This document shows, piece by piece, positions 10,451 through 20,550 of a DNA stretch of 64,000 nt (position 1 is the stretch's first letter; the number at the start of each line of letters is the position of its first letter). The stretch is from Megalopta genalis (lineage: Eukaryota > Arthropoda > Insecta > Hymenoptera > Halictidae), in contig NC_135016.1 of the NCBI RefSeq assembly GCF_051020955.1, positions 32,185,131 to 32,249,130 on the forward strand, read 5' to 3'. The position numbers were made by a program, and so were the translations under genes. Under the pieces are notes generated by a model, which was given only the letters and a program-made list of their open reading frames with translations, had not been told where the DNA came from and did no database searches.

Positions 10451-10898
10451 ATTAAACCGCGGATCTTATGGAGATTAAAATTGTCTAACGGGCATCGATT
10501 GTAAGAAACAGGAAATATACATATACTTCTGCCTTGGATAATTTTAGAGAGTTATAAATAATACAATCGAATTGTCAAGCTCTTCTAATAGCGTCACTGT
10601 TTGGTATTTTATGAATTTATTTTTTCGTTATTAACCCTCTCTCTCTCTTTGCACTCCGTTATTCCCTCTCAGGGGACATCGTAATTCTAGCATATCACTC
10701 GGATGTCCCGTCTGAGGTGACATTAAAGTTTATTGTGATTTTAAAAGTTTAATGTTGATGTTTTCTCTCAAGTATATGTTCCTCGACGTTTACAAATGCA
10801 TATAAATCAAATATCTTACTTGGTTCCAAAGGTATACCATATAATATGAAGATCGTTGCGCGAAGTGCAAAGGGTTAAGCATAAAATCTAGAGTCTAG
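10451..10898. mobile_element. Old MITE (GACTGCGG type) interrupted by a piggyBac MITE
   Basis: Left end TAAACCGCGGATCTTATGG with the subterminal phrase AATTGTCTAACGGGCATCGA; right end GCATAAAATCTAGAGTCTAG immediately after the nested element. Removing 10635-10874 restores a copy of about 200 bp. This dates the GACTGCGG family as older than the TTAA MITE. Confidence 0.6.
10635..10874. mobile_element. piggyBac-type MITE, 240 bp
   Basis: Flanked by TTAA at 10631-10634 and 10875-10878. The left end has CCCTCTCTCTCTCTTTGCAC, the right end GAAGTGCAAAGGG. The left 110 bp match the terminus of the longer elements at 2829 and 31950 (GGACATCGTAATTCTAGC), so it is a deletion derivative of that family. 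Confidence 0.85.
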
Positions 10899-11059
10899 CG
10901 ACGACCAAACTGCGAACTTTTATGCAGATTCTGATATTCATACGTTGTTTTAGAAAAATTAGCATTAAAGAAAAGTTTGCATCGTCAACTTAACGATCCA
11001 CTAAACGATTATTCATTGCAAAAGGAAAATAAAAGTGGTATCTTATTAATTTACTTGTT

Positions 11060-11686
11060 AATTCATGCGTTTTCTTGAATTTCGAAAGTCTGCGCACACG
11101 CCATGAACGAATAAAGATCCTCACAGGCTAGGCGATGGCACGAAGCGACATTATTGTTGAGCACGGACACCAGCGATCGCGCGACACTTTTGCGCTTGCC
11201 CATGACCACTACGCGCGATGACAACGGTGCCCGCATCAATGGCAGAAATCGCGGAATAAACGGCACCGCGGAAATCAGCCCGGACAAGTTTGCCATCGCG
11301 GTGGCGATCGAATCGCGCCCATTTGGCGTGGACCGCCGTACGATTTGATTAAAATGAAAATCGTATGCAATCGGGGAGCATGTTTGCCGAGCGACGCGTT
11401 ATGTTCGCGCGAACTGTTCCGGTTGCCAGCTGCCGCGGAATTTTAATCTGGTTGTGTTCCAGCAAAATTGCTCGCGAAGAATCTTTGGTCCGTTATAGCG
11501 GGAATAAAAGAAAAATAGAACGACGGGTGACCACTTTTGAAAGAGACACAGGCGAACCGCGGAATTTTTTTGCATTCGTCGAGTACGAAACGATGTTCTA
11601 AAAATTCGGGAAACGCGAACTTTTGTAACGCTCTCTGCCGTACCCTTCGTTTCTGGGATTCTATTTTTAATCGCCTCTGGCTTCAA
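11060..11686. other. GC-richer intronic stretch without recognised gene
   Basis: The base composition is more balanced and overlapping open frames occur on both strands, but none has a recognisable domain or convincing splice sites. A solitary piggyBac-like end (CTCTTAAGGGTTAA) lies just to the right at about 11777-11789. Possible conserved intronic regulatory DNA; unproven. Confidence 0.35.
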
Positions 11687-11970
11687 AAAAGAGTTGGCAC
11701 ACTGGATTTCGGATTTTTAAAAGTGTTAGAATTTTGTGAATTCATTTTAATACTCGAAGCGTCTGCGTGCGCGACCTCTTAAGGGTTAAATGTACCGATC
11801 GCTGCGCTATCATGCTTCGATCGGGCTTTATTTTAACGTTTAATTTATCATGAAATAATAAGTTCGAGCGTTTTATCGAAGAACGATGCGTTCTGGATAA
11901 CAATAAAAATTTTAGGCCCTCGAAATCTAATGTCACGTAAGAAAATATTAAAAAATAAAATCTGTGCGTA

Positions 11971-12535
11971 TTAGGTCTACCGGAAAGTTCTGTCCGTTTT
12001 TGAATTGAAATATAACACAATTTTCATACATCTAATAATATTTTTATTGTAGAATATACTTTCCATCGTTACTTATGACTTCTTGCCAGCATGATGGCAA
12101 CTTATAAATGCCATTTTTAAAAAATGATTTATTTTTGGAGGCGAAGAACTCGACTAGTGCTTGGTTGACATCAGCTTCAGTTTTGAATTTTTTTTCCTGT
12201 AAAAAGTTTTGCAAAGAGAGAAACAAGTGATAATCGGAGGGTGCTAGGTCTGGGGAGTATGGTGAATGTGACAGAATTTCCCAGCCTAGCTCTGCGATTT
12301 TCTGACGAGTCGCCAAAGCAGTATGTGGTCCGGCATTATCATCGGTAGCCATGTTTTCACGATCGCGTCTCACTTAATAATGACACGAGACATCTTTGTT
12401 TCAGTTTATTTAGGAGAGTACATGTGTGTAAATGCAATGATAAAGAGAGATAGTCATATATATCTTAAATCAACATGTGCATATGGATTGAAACTTGAAG
12501 TGACACTATCGGACAGAACTTTCCGGTAGACCTAA
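11971..12535 (-). mobile_element. Internally deleted mariner, copy 1
   Basis: Perfect 26-bp terminal inverted repeats (starting TTAGGTCTACCGGAAAGTTC) and TA duplications (11969-11970, 12536-12537). At 565 bp it is less than half the usual ~1.3 kb of a mariner. Both ends are intact, so it could move in trans. It carries the C-terminal transposase frame described separately. Sister copies: 41505-42066 and 49792-50339. Confidence 0.93.
12044..12373 (-). pseudogene. Mariner transposase, C-terminal fragment (in frame)
   Basis: The 109-residue open frame contains the second catalytic block (DNAGPH) and the third (YSPDLAPSDYHLF), spaced as in mariner D,D34D enzymes, then a typical C-terminus (KLPSCWQEVISNDGKYILQ). 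The N-terminal DNA-binding domain and the first catalytic Asp are missing, so it cannot be an active enzyme. Unlike copies 2 and 3 it has an eight-A run and so keeps the frame through EKKFKTEADV. Confidence 0.9.
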
Positions 12536-12599
12536 TATATAAAAATTTAAAATACCAATATTTAAAAAAAATATAATATTTAAAAATACCAATATTACT

Positions 12600-15166
12600 G
12601 CGTACCCATTATCGTGGGTTAGAAATCGAATGTTTCGCAAATGGCTGAATCTATCAAATTTGACGACTCAAGTTTCTTCTTTACAATGACACTCTGAAAC
12701 TAGACACGCAGTTACTTTCCTGGTCGTTTCATCGTACTTCGAATGTAAGGTGTGTTGCCAACTTGTAATATAAGAGATACACTGAAACACTGAAACAAAC
12801 GTGTGCCTCCTATTTGGACACTCGACATATAAAATGAAATAAATATTTCGAAGTTCATTACGTCATCGAGAAACATCGATCTATCGAACAATGTTATAAA
12901 TACGAAACGACAACACGTTTCAGTTGCAATGAATCGCAAAAGAAAAGTGTTTCATAATAGGTACTTTTATCTTACTCAATTTCACGTCGTATACGATGGT
13001 ATATGATGCTAGTGTTTCGAAACAGCAGACATCGCGAAAAGCGACTGAAAAAGAAAAAGACACGCAAGCAAAGTAAATATCACTGCTCTGGAACGTCTCA
13101 GAGTATACGAACTCGATATTCCCCGTACGTCCAGCAGACGACTGTGGCTGCTGCAAAGTTAAGGTGTACGGTGAAAGCACGAGGAACATAACGATTTTCA
13201 CGGCAGGCCGTGCATTCTCACGTTTCACGACGGCGTTTGTCTGTTAAGTGGCTTTTTCGACGCGTTCGAGCCGCGGTTTACGAGCCGTAACAAATCTGTA
13301 ATACAGTAAGTACAAAGTTGTACGGCAGAGGAAACCGCGCCGAGCGGCGACGGACGTGGTTCTCCCCATAAAAAAGATGCAAGAATCCCTTATTTATTAC
13401 CGATGCATGAATATTGAACGCGCGCCGGTATGATGAGCCAATAACCTACTTCAGCCATGCATGATTCAAGCATACGCGCGCTCGATATTAGCCGTAATAA
13501 AAGTACGCTTCTGCGGGCAACTTTCGCCATTTGCTAACAAACTGCGCGAAAAGTCATTCTAGATCGCGGCTTTCGATCCGGCGGATTTATTTCTCGTTTA
13601 CGCCGCTGCTTCGTTAATATTTTATCGGCCGCGAAACAACTGGGGACTTCCAGCACACGAAAATCGTGATTTTAAATCCAATTTCGTTACGGCCGGTTTT
13701 GATTTAACCGGAAAGTTAAAAAAAAATAAATATTACAGCAAATATGCTCGTAGACACAAAAAAGTAGCTGAGATTAATTGTTAATAGATCGATCGGTCGA
13801 GCAATCCTGCATGCTTCGAAATTCGTGGAATATGTTTCCACTTTTTATCGTTTTTCATTGGAATGGCTATTTTGCTTGTTTAAGCTATTCATTCACAAAA
13901 AATAGATTGATAAAACTTAAAGATTTGAATTGAAAGTATCAACGAATTTAATGTGATCTTTCTTACACATTTCCTATTACATAAACAATTCCACTTTAAA
14001 TCCATATATCAAATAAGTCAGAATTTTTTACTACCAAAATGGATCCTAAATAAAAAGTGCGATTGCTTATTGAAAAGCCTATAAAATTAATTCGATCTAT
14101 TCTTAGATTCTTACTGTTTTCCCAATAGGTGTAAAATAAATTGTTGGAATTTCAACGATGACCCACCTAACAGTTTTATGGCCCCTTGCGAGGGTGAGTC
14201 GTTGCCTACAGAGGCCCAGGTGGGCCCAGACGACAGTTCAAAAGTAGACACCGAACCGTGAGGTTGCCACCTCGGGATTTTCACCAACACCAGATTTCTG
14301 TATCTCTGTAGTTTTGCAATATATCACCATCACTTATTTTACTGGATACGCGAATGTTCTGGAGTAGAATTTGTAACTCTAAATAAAGTGCTTTTGAGTA
14401 TCCTTTCATTCTACAACATAAATATTAAAAATAAATTAGGAATGCAAAATAATAATTGCATTACGCACACAAATTATTGTTACATTATTATTCCATAATT
14501 GTATTCAGCATAAATATATTATTGTTATATGATTATTCACAACAATTGGCATCGTGATAAGCATTTCTCGCTAAAAAAATATATTTCATTTCGTGACAGA
14601 CACGATTATTGAATTTTTCCGATATAGTCCGCACTGTGGCGCCCGGGTCTGAGTGGAAATTATTAATGCTCGAGGTAGAGGGGCACACGTAATTCAATTG
14701 GAAAGTGTTTCGGGAGTGTGTAGATTTTTCACGTAGTTTAATACAAAATCGCCGGCGCTCGAATATTTTATCGGAACAAGAGGGGCTCTTTATAAACGCG
14801 CGGGTAAATCATTCTTGAATTTCAAAACCGGCGTTTCGGAAAAAGTCCAATAAACCGCGACAGTCTTATGTGACAGTATTTAAAACTGTTTCGAGAACAT
14901 GTTTCGATGGTCTTCTAATTCGTCATTCGTCACGGTCTTCTAATTTCCATCTTACTGTTAAAATTCTTTTAATTATGAAGACACCTTCGCAGGGAATAGT
15001 TGCTTAATTAATTTAATTCGAGCATACATTATGATACAAGCGACGGAAAGTCAGTCTAAATTCAATCTTGTTATTCCCATAAAGCAACATACGTTTTAAT
15101 GCTCGGCGAGTTTAATGTTAAAAGTACATGATAAAATAACTGTATGTTGGATCCTTAGGCCATCTA
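12600..15166. other. Intronic DNA without recognised gene
   Basis: No exon or complete element could be supported. The part around 13180-13700 is more GC-balanced than its surroundings and could be conserved non-coding DNA. Short frames at 12920-13228 have no motifs. Confidence 0.45.
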
Positions 15167-15579
15167 CAGAGTGTCCCATAATTATGTCAAGCACTGGAAA
15201 GGGATGATTTCTGAGGTCATTTGAAGTAATTTTTTCCTTAGCGAAAATGCAATCCGTGGCCTTGTTTGCAAGTTATTAACGAAAAACAGTGACCAATGAG
15301 AGGCGAGCTCGGCTGGCGCGAGGCGGCCGAGCCCACGAGCGGCCAAGTGACCAAGCCAACGAGCGGCCGAGCCAACGAACGGCCGAGCCAACAAGCGCTC
15401 GAAGCCAAGTTCCGCTCATTGCCTCCGCCGCCGCGCGACAGCTGATCTCGTTTCTCATTAGTCAGTGTTTTTCGTTAATAACTCGTAAACAAAGGCACGG
15501 ATTGCATTTGTACCAAGGACTTCAAAAGACCTCAGGACTCATCATAATTAAGTAAGTATCATAATTTTAGGACATCCTG
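15167..15579. mobile_element. Foldback element, CAGGGTGTCCC family
   Basis: Flanked by TA at 15165-15166 and 15580-15581. The ends CAGAGTGTCCC and GGACATCCTG are degenerate. The arms share AAAATGCAATCCGTG and the AGTGACCAATGAGAGGCGAG block with the copies at 419-854 and 5840-6204. The core 15330-15420 is the 16-17 bp tandem unit GAGCGGCCGAGCCAAC. Confidence 0.8.
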
Positions 15580-16494
15580 TATAACTATAGACACAGCTTA
15601 TCTGACACACGTTATGCGATCTTCGATTTATCAATTGTTCAGTTGATTGCTGCTACGATCGTTCCAATAGATTGGTTTACTACTTTTTCGTATTTTATAT
15701 TATTATGTAACCTTTCGACCTGCTTCATTAAACAAAGTTTAAAATAATCATACGCCCGCATTAATTCCTGTCAATATAGACTTCAATTGGCTGTTCATTT
15801 GGCTTAAGAATTACACATTCTGAATTAGATATTTCTTAAAAATAGTGTACACGCGAAAAAGTTTTTTACAGTGTTACGAGAAAGCCATGATTCCGTTGCC
15901 AACGTTTTTCATGCCGAATGCTCTTACACGTGTCGATAAACGCGTTGAAACTGTAACATGCGCTCTCGATATTGCGTAAGCGGATCAGCGTTGAAATTAG
16001 AGTTTTCATGTGATTAGAATCGGTTTGGTCACTGGAACAGATAGCATAATTTATCGACCTGTCGCCGGCAAATGAATGTAGCTTAATTACATACACGCTA
16101 ACAGCCTAATGAACGTTGAATTCCGTGATAATCTTCCAAATCGGATAATCCGATGGAAAAAAAGGCAACGTATGCGTATTGATTAATACGTGGAGACTAA
16201 CATTTTCGTTGAACCGGACAATTTAATCGCCGATGCAACCGGAAGACTGATTATGTACTCGTACGAAATGTCAATTGACAATTTTTAAATACTCGTTTTT
16301 CAGCAAATCGGGAACTAAAACTGCTAATACGTTGCAACAGGTGTTTACGCAATTCTGTTAAATATCACTGCAGTATTTGTAGAAATTAATTTATACAACT
16401 TCAAAATGAATTTATAAATGTCCGACAATATTGACGCGATGAAGGTGTTTTGCTCTTTTCAAACTCCTCTTAAACGCGATTAAATATTTGTAAC
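15580..16494. other. AT-rich intronic DNA, nothing recognised
   Basis: No feature could be supported here apart from short open frames lacking motifs. Confidence 0.5.
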
Positions 16495-16665
16495 TCGGCC
16501 GCGGATTTTATGCATTTATACCAAACATGGATAGCTGTAATTTTAAAGGGAAGACAAATTAAAAGAATTGAAGAGGATTTATAAAAATTTCCTAAGTGAC
16601 TCGTGATTCTTCCAACAAATATAGATGATTTGTATTTTGCATAAAAATCCGCAGGCTATTTACAA
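16495..16665. mobile_element. Old MITE, GACTGCGGATTTTATGCA-type, well preserved
   Basis: Left end CCGCGGATTTTATGCATTTA, right end TTTTGCATAAAAATCCGCAG. About 170 bp, AT-rich interior, non-coding. With 47357-47527 it defines the family size best. Confidence 0.75.
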
Positions 16666-18081
16666 CACGTTGTAAAAAGAATATATCTTTGAATTTATTG
16701 GAAAATCTAAAATGATCAAAATCTTTCATGATCAACGCGGGAAAAATTCACGAAGTTGAAAATGTGATTGTTCTTTAACACGTACGATAAAATAAACAGT
16801 TTGAAATGAAGATTTTAACGAATGCGATCTATTTTTACCACAAAGATTACGCAGTTATAAGAGATCGATTAAATTGCTATGTTTCTCGCTAAGGTTTCTG
16901 AAATATAATTAATCTAAATTGATTAAATCGGTAGACCGTTTATAAAGTAGCTGGTAGGACCATTGACCGAGGATTACCGTAAGTATCATGAATAATTACT
17001 CCAGCAATCGTTGCGATAAGGAGATCTATAGTGCTGTCGCTCAGGATGAAGTCCTTGCGGTCGGAACTTCGAAACCTGTGCTGTTAACGATAAGTATATA
17101 ATTAGTTTAGTCCGCGTTGACGCTGACGAGATAGTGGGGAGACAGTCCTTGTTAGCCAGTGTAATATAAAGTTTGAAATCAATTTTTCCTTGCTTGGAAC
17201 TCCGTCATGGTGTAACGACATAATTTCGAATAACCAAGTAATGAAGATCGAAGTGTCGCGCACGCTGCGATCACCGTAACGCAATAACAGAAATTACAGG
17301 AATATTCCGCAATCGCAAATTTCCATCGCGAACACCGTAAACATTAGCAACGAAACTGCAAGTGTAATTTTTGTATCCTCATTGAAATCTGTGCGCGAAC
17401 GAATCAATTGAAGATCCGAATCCGCGCAGTTTCGCTACCAATAATGATAATATAAAATAGAAAAACTATTCCATCGAATATTTTATTATGTTGCAAATCG
17501 AACGGGAGATCTCGAATACCGCGCGACTTCGTGATCGTAGATGCCGGACGGTTCCTTTAACTGAAATTACGAGCGGATACCGGTGCAACGAATTTTAAAC
17601 AGGGATGTTTACGTGCGGGCTATAGAATTCCCTGTGCTCTGCCATTTTATTTATACCGGCCGTATCAGGTTTGTAGATTTCCTTCCTTTCTTTTAAACGG
17701 AGTTTCTGTCTCGGTCTCATTGAAATTCCCTCGGAGAATCCGGCCAGGAGTGTGGCTCAGGCCGCATTGTGCGTCCCGCAACAATGGACCGTGCATTCTT
17801 AATCTACTTCAGAACTCTATTTTCGTGCCGACGGGAAAGATCGGTGACATTCGACACGGCTACTACGACCGAACTAGTTGATTTCGAGGTGTCCTGCGAC
17901 CTTGACGGGATATCGTGACCGTTCAACAGTCGTAATAACTACACAGTTGTGTTACGACGGCTATCGCTTTCGTCGACACGATATCATAGTTATTTGATTT
18001 AGCTGACAATATTCACTCGCTGACACCGAGTTTTATCGACAGCGTTTACATCGTCAACGCCGCCCTCTGCGCACAATAATG
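16666..18081. other. Intronic DNA without recognised gene
   Basis: No exon or repeat is supportable. The segment 17480-17900 is GC-balanced and may be conserved non-coding intron sequence. Confidence 0.45.
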
Positions 18082-18565
18082 TCCAGACCGCAGATATTTA
18101 TGCACGAACAGAAATTTCATTCTTTTCTTAACACTATGCCGTCCACAGATCTTAGATATGATTCTTTTGTTTGACGCCGGCGTAATAGCTTGGAAATTTT
18201 AGATTTTTAAAGAAATGTCGAAGATGGCGGTAATATAAATTCCTAAAATTAAGATAAGTCATCCAAGAATTTTCGTACATAATCCTTAGTTAAATAAGCA
18301 CAATGCTATAGTTAGTTTGCTGCCTTTTAACACCCAAGATATATAGTTCAAATAATATTTCAGTTATTTATAATGGCACCAAAGTGGTATCACCGGCATA
18401 CAACAGATAGTTTTTGCATGGCACCAGCGTGGTGCCATCGGACGGCATAATGTTAATAATCGCAACAAGCAGAATATAGCACGTCGATATCCTTAAATTC
18501 GTTTAATCTTTTCACAGTTTCAAATTTCCGTCATAACTCCATAAAATTTTAAATACGTAGATAAA
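18082..18565. mobile_element. Degenerate GACTGCGG-type MITE interrupted by a piggyBac MITE
   Basis: Left end AGACCGCAGATATTTATGCA; right end near CATAACTCCATAAAATTTTA is weak. The TTAA MITE at 18132-18452 lies inside it. Assignment of the right end is uncertain. Confidence 0.4.
18132..18452. mobile_element. piggyBac-type MITE, 321 bp, copy 1
   Basis: TTAA on both sides (18128-18131, 18453-18456). Ends CACTATGCCGTCCACAGATC and GGACGGCATAATG form the terminal repeats. It is nearly identical in length and sequence to 61475-61796. Part of the interior (GATGGCGGTAATATAAATTC onward) is the inverse of the coding remnant at about 4060-4130. Confidence 0.9.
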
Positions 18566-18586
18566 TGAAAAAAAAATTACCCTTAA

Positions 18587-18850
18587 CCAGTTAGCTGTGG
18601 CGCCTCCATTTCAGAGCGCGCGTCTGTAGGTGTCGCGAGAATCAAGCGACGACGAGTATACTCGTCGAACACAATGTAAGTGTTGCTGTTAAAATATTGG
18701 GTCAAAAAGACGGTTTTATTTGATAAAATTAACAATCTTATTACTAATATTTACTTATTCGCTCGACGTTAACATATACCATATACATAATAAACGAAAA
18801 ACCCAGGGATAATGGAATACTTATAAAAGTTAAAAATTCAAATTGCTGCT

Positions 18851-18886
<36 letters not shown>

Positions 18887-19735
18887 GTATTTAGCAAAGC
18901 AAGGAACAATATATAATGGCACTTTGTACGTCGAACACCAATACCGTGATTCTTTTCTAATTTTATTTTTATAACTTTGGCGGTTCATGGTAAATGAGAA
19001 CGTGCGATCTTTATTCTGCTTTTAGTATTACTAGAATGAAAACTAAAATGAGTTAAGCAACGTTCTAAAACAAAAGAAATATATAAACAGGCAATTTTAT
19101 TCAACTGTTACAACGGCCGTGGATAGTACTTCTTTTTTGGTGGAATAAGATAAACATTGTGTTTACGGAATAATTATACCTGCTATAAAATATTCAGTAT
19201 TGCAAAATATCTAATAAAAATGACATCACTATGTTCAATATACAAAGTTGTGCAAATTTACAATTGAATTACTCAAGGAATTATAATTAGAAAGTAATCG
19301 AATTAATTCAGTTCTCCATTCACTTAAATTACAATGGAATTTATACTTGCAATCGGAGTACAAGTACGAAATACTAATTTGGCGGTTATGACGTCATGTT
19401 AGGGAGACAGGAAAGAGAGGGGGAAACGTTTCGTCCGAGACCCGCTAGAGGACTAGGAAGACAGATGTTTTACTTTGCTAGCCGCCGCGCTCAGGTAGCG
19501 GGTGAGCAGTGGCGAGCGATGCGACGCCACATAACAACGTAAACAACTTCGTGCAGGATTGGCCTCAAAATATTCTGAACATCTTGAAATTTGAGAACAT
19601 GTTTTTGTTTTCCTTAAAATTACAATTTAAATATCCAATGGTCGCTACTTCTTACGCACGACGAGTACACTCGTCGTGTCACAAAATATTGCCATTTCTC
19701 CATGACGAGTATACTCGTCGAACACAGCTAACTGG
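18587..19735. mobile_element. piggyBac-type element with ACGAGTATACTCGT palindromes, copy 1
   Basis: TTAA at 18583-18586 and 19736-19739; ends CCAGTTAGCTGTG / CACAGCTAACTGG. It is 1,149 bp. Subterminal palindromes GACGAGTATACTCGTC occur near both ends (about 18651, 19661 in a variant form, 19704). An (AG)16 run at 18853-18884 is an expansion absent from the sister copy at 62820-63955. No transposase frame is visible. Confidence 0.9.
18853..18884 (+). repeat. (AG)16 microsatellite
   Basis: A pure dinucleotide run inside the piggyBac-type element; the sister copy near 63680 has only CTCTCTCTA at the equivalent place. Confidence 0.95.
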
Positions 19736-20190
19736 TTAATGTGTCAGTAACTGGGATCCTTATCCTAGTGTTCGGCACTGTCGACGAGGCACGGATGGTA
19801 GTCAACCGGATAACCAAATCGGTTAACCAAAATAATAATAATAGTAATAATACGAACGAGTGAAACACAACCGATGAGCGAAGAGCCACGGTTAATCCGT
19901 CCACTCTCCGGGAACGTAGGAGCCATTTTGTCGCGGTTAGGTCCCACGTGGCGTATTGTGCTCTCAGCGACAGAAGCCGAGAAGTAGCAGCGAGTGATTG
20001 CATTACGGACCGATGGGATATTATGGTCCGCGAGTTATTAAGTTCGTGCTAATGGATACGGCTGCGCGGGCCGGCAGATTAAAAGACTCCGTGCGATCCC
20101 GTGGGGGAACCGGGAAGTAAACGAAGTTTGGGGCGTCACGGTGGCTGAAATAACGGGCGCCTCGGTACACACACCGGTCATCAATCTTAC

Positions 20191-20319
20191 CTGCGCGGCC
20201 GTGTAGGGTGAGTTTTTGCCGGGAAAACCTCGGAAGAAGCCGTCGACGTCTTGCGTGGCGATGGTCGTCAGGTTCAGAAGCAGGGTGCCTTCCGTGGTGA
20301 TTGCGTCCGTCCCCTCCAT
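20191..20319 (-). CDS. 5-HT7: Serotonin receptor 5-HT7-type, coding exon 1 (N-terminal tail)
   Basis: The frame starts at ATG 20319-20317 (MEGTDAITTEG) and ends AAQ|GTAAGA, a strong donor, after exactly 43 codons (phase 0). This phase and the sequence join smoothly to exon 2 (AILIALVLG, start of TM1). An in-frame TAG lies three codons upstream, so this is the first possible start on this exon. The peptide has an N-glycosylation sequon N16-L-T18 and no signal peptide, as expected for the extracellular tail of a class A receptor. The tail is short compared with the fly 5-HT7 N-terminus. The join to exon 2 is inferred from phase and sequence, since nothing better lies between them. Confidence 0.82.
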
Positions 20320-20550
20320 ACGACCCTAATCGGCAGCTCGGAGCATCCGAAGCGCCCCCCTTGTCGACGGCTACGTCATGCTTCGCCTCTCCTCTCGACC
20401 ATGGGATTCCTGGGTGGCTCGGCTCGTGCATGGAAATCTTCGGCTCGATTCCTCGACCCCGCGGATCCACCTTAGCCGCTCATCGCAGCCGCTGTCTTCG
20501 CTCCACTGTAATTGGAAAACGGAATGGAATCTCGTGATTGGGCCACGACC
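20320..20550 (-). promoter_or_regulatory. 5-HT7: Probable 5'UTR / promoter-proximal region of the receptor gene
   Basis: The sequence immediately upstream of the start codon is clearly more GC-rich than the surrounding DNA and contains several CpG-rich blocks. It is where the 5'UTR should lie, but no TATA box or initiator can be fixed with confidence. Open frames on both strands here look like composition artefacts. Confidence 0.45.

Larger units (their letters stand above)
2701..20190 (-). other. 5-HT7: Intron 1 of the 5-HT7-type receptor gene, 17.5 kb, transposon-rich
   Basis: The intron separates the N-terminal exon (20191-20319) from the TM1-TM3 exon. The donor is CAG|GTAAGA and the acceptor TTCCGCAG|GCA, both in phase 0. 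It contains piggyBac-type elements, a deleted mariner, foldback elements and old MITEs annotated separately. No open frame inside it looks like a host exon. Confidence 0.85.

Noticed and set aside
20021..20537. Longer frames on both strands over exon 1, up to 149 codons
   Set aside because: GC-rich composition gives open frames in every phase. Only the 20319 start gives a donor in the phase of exon 2 and an N-glycosylated tail.
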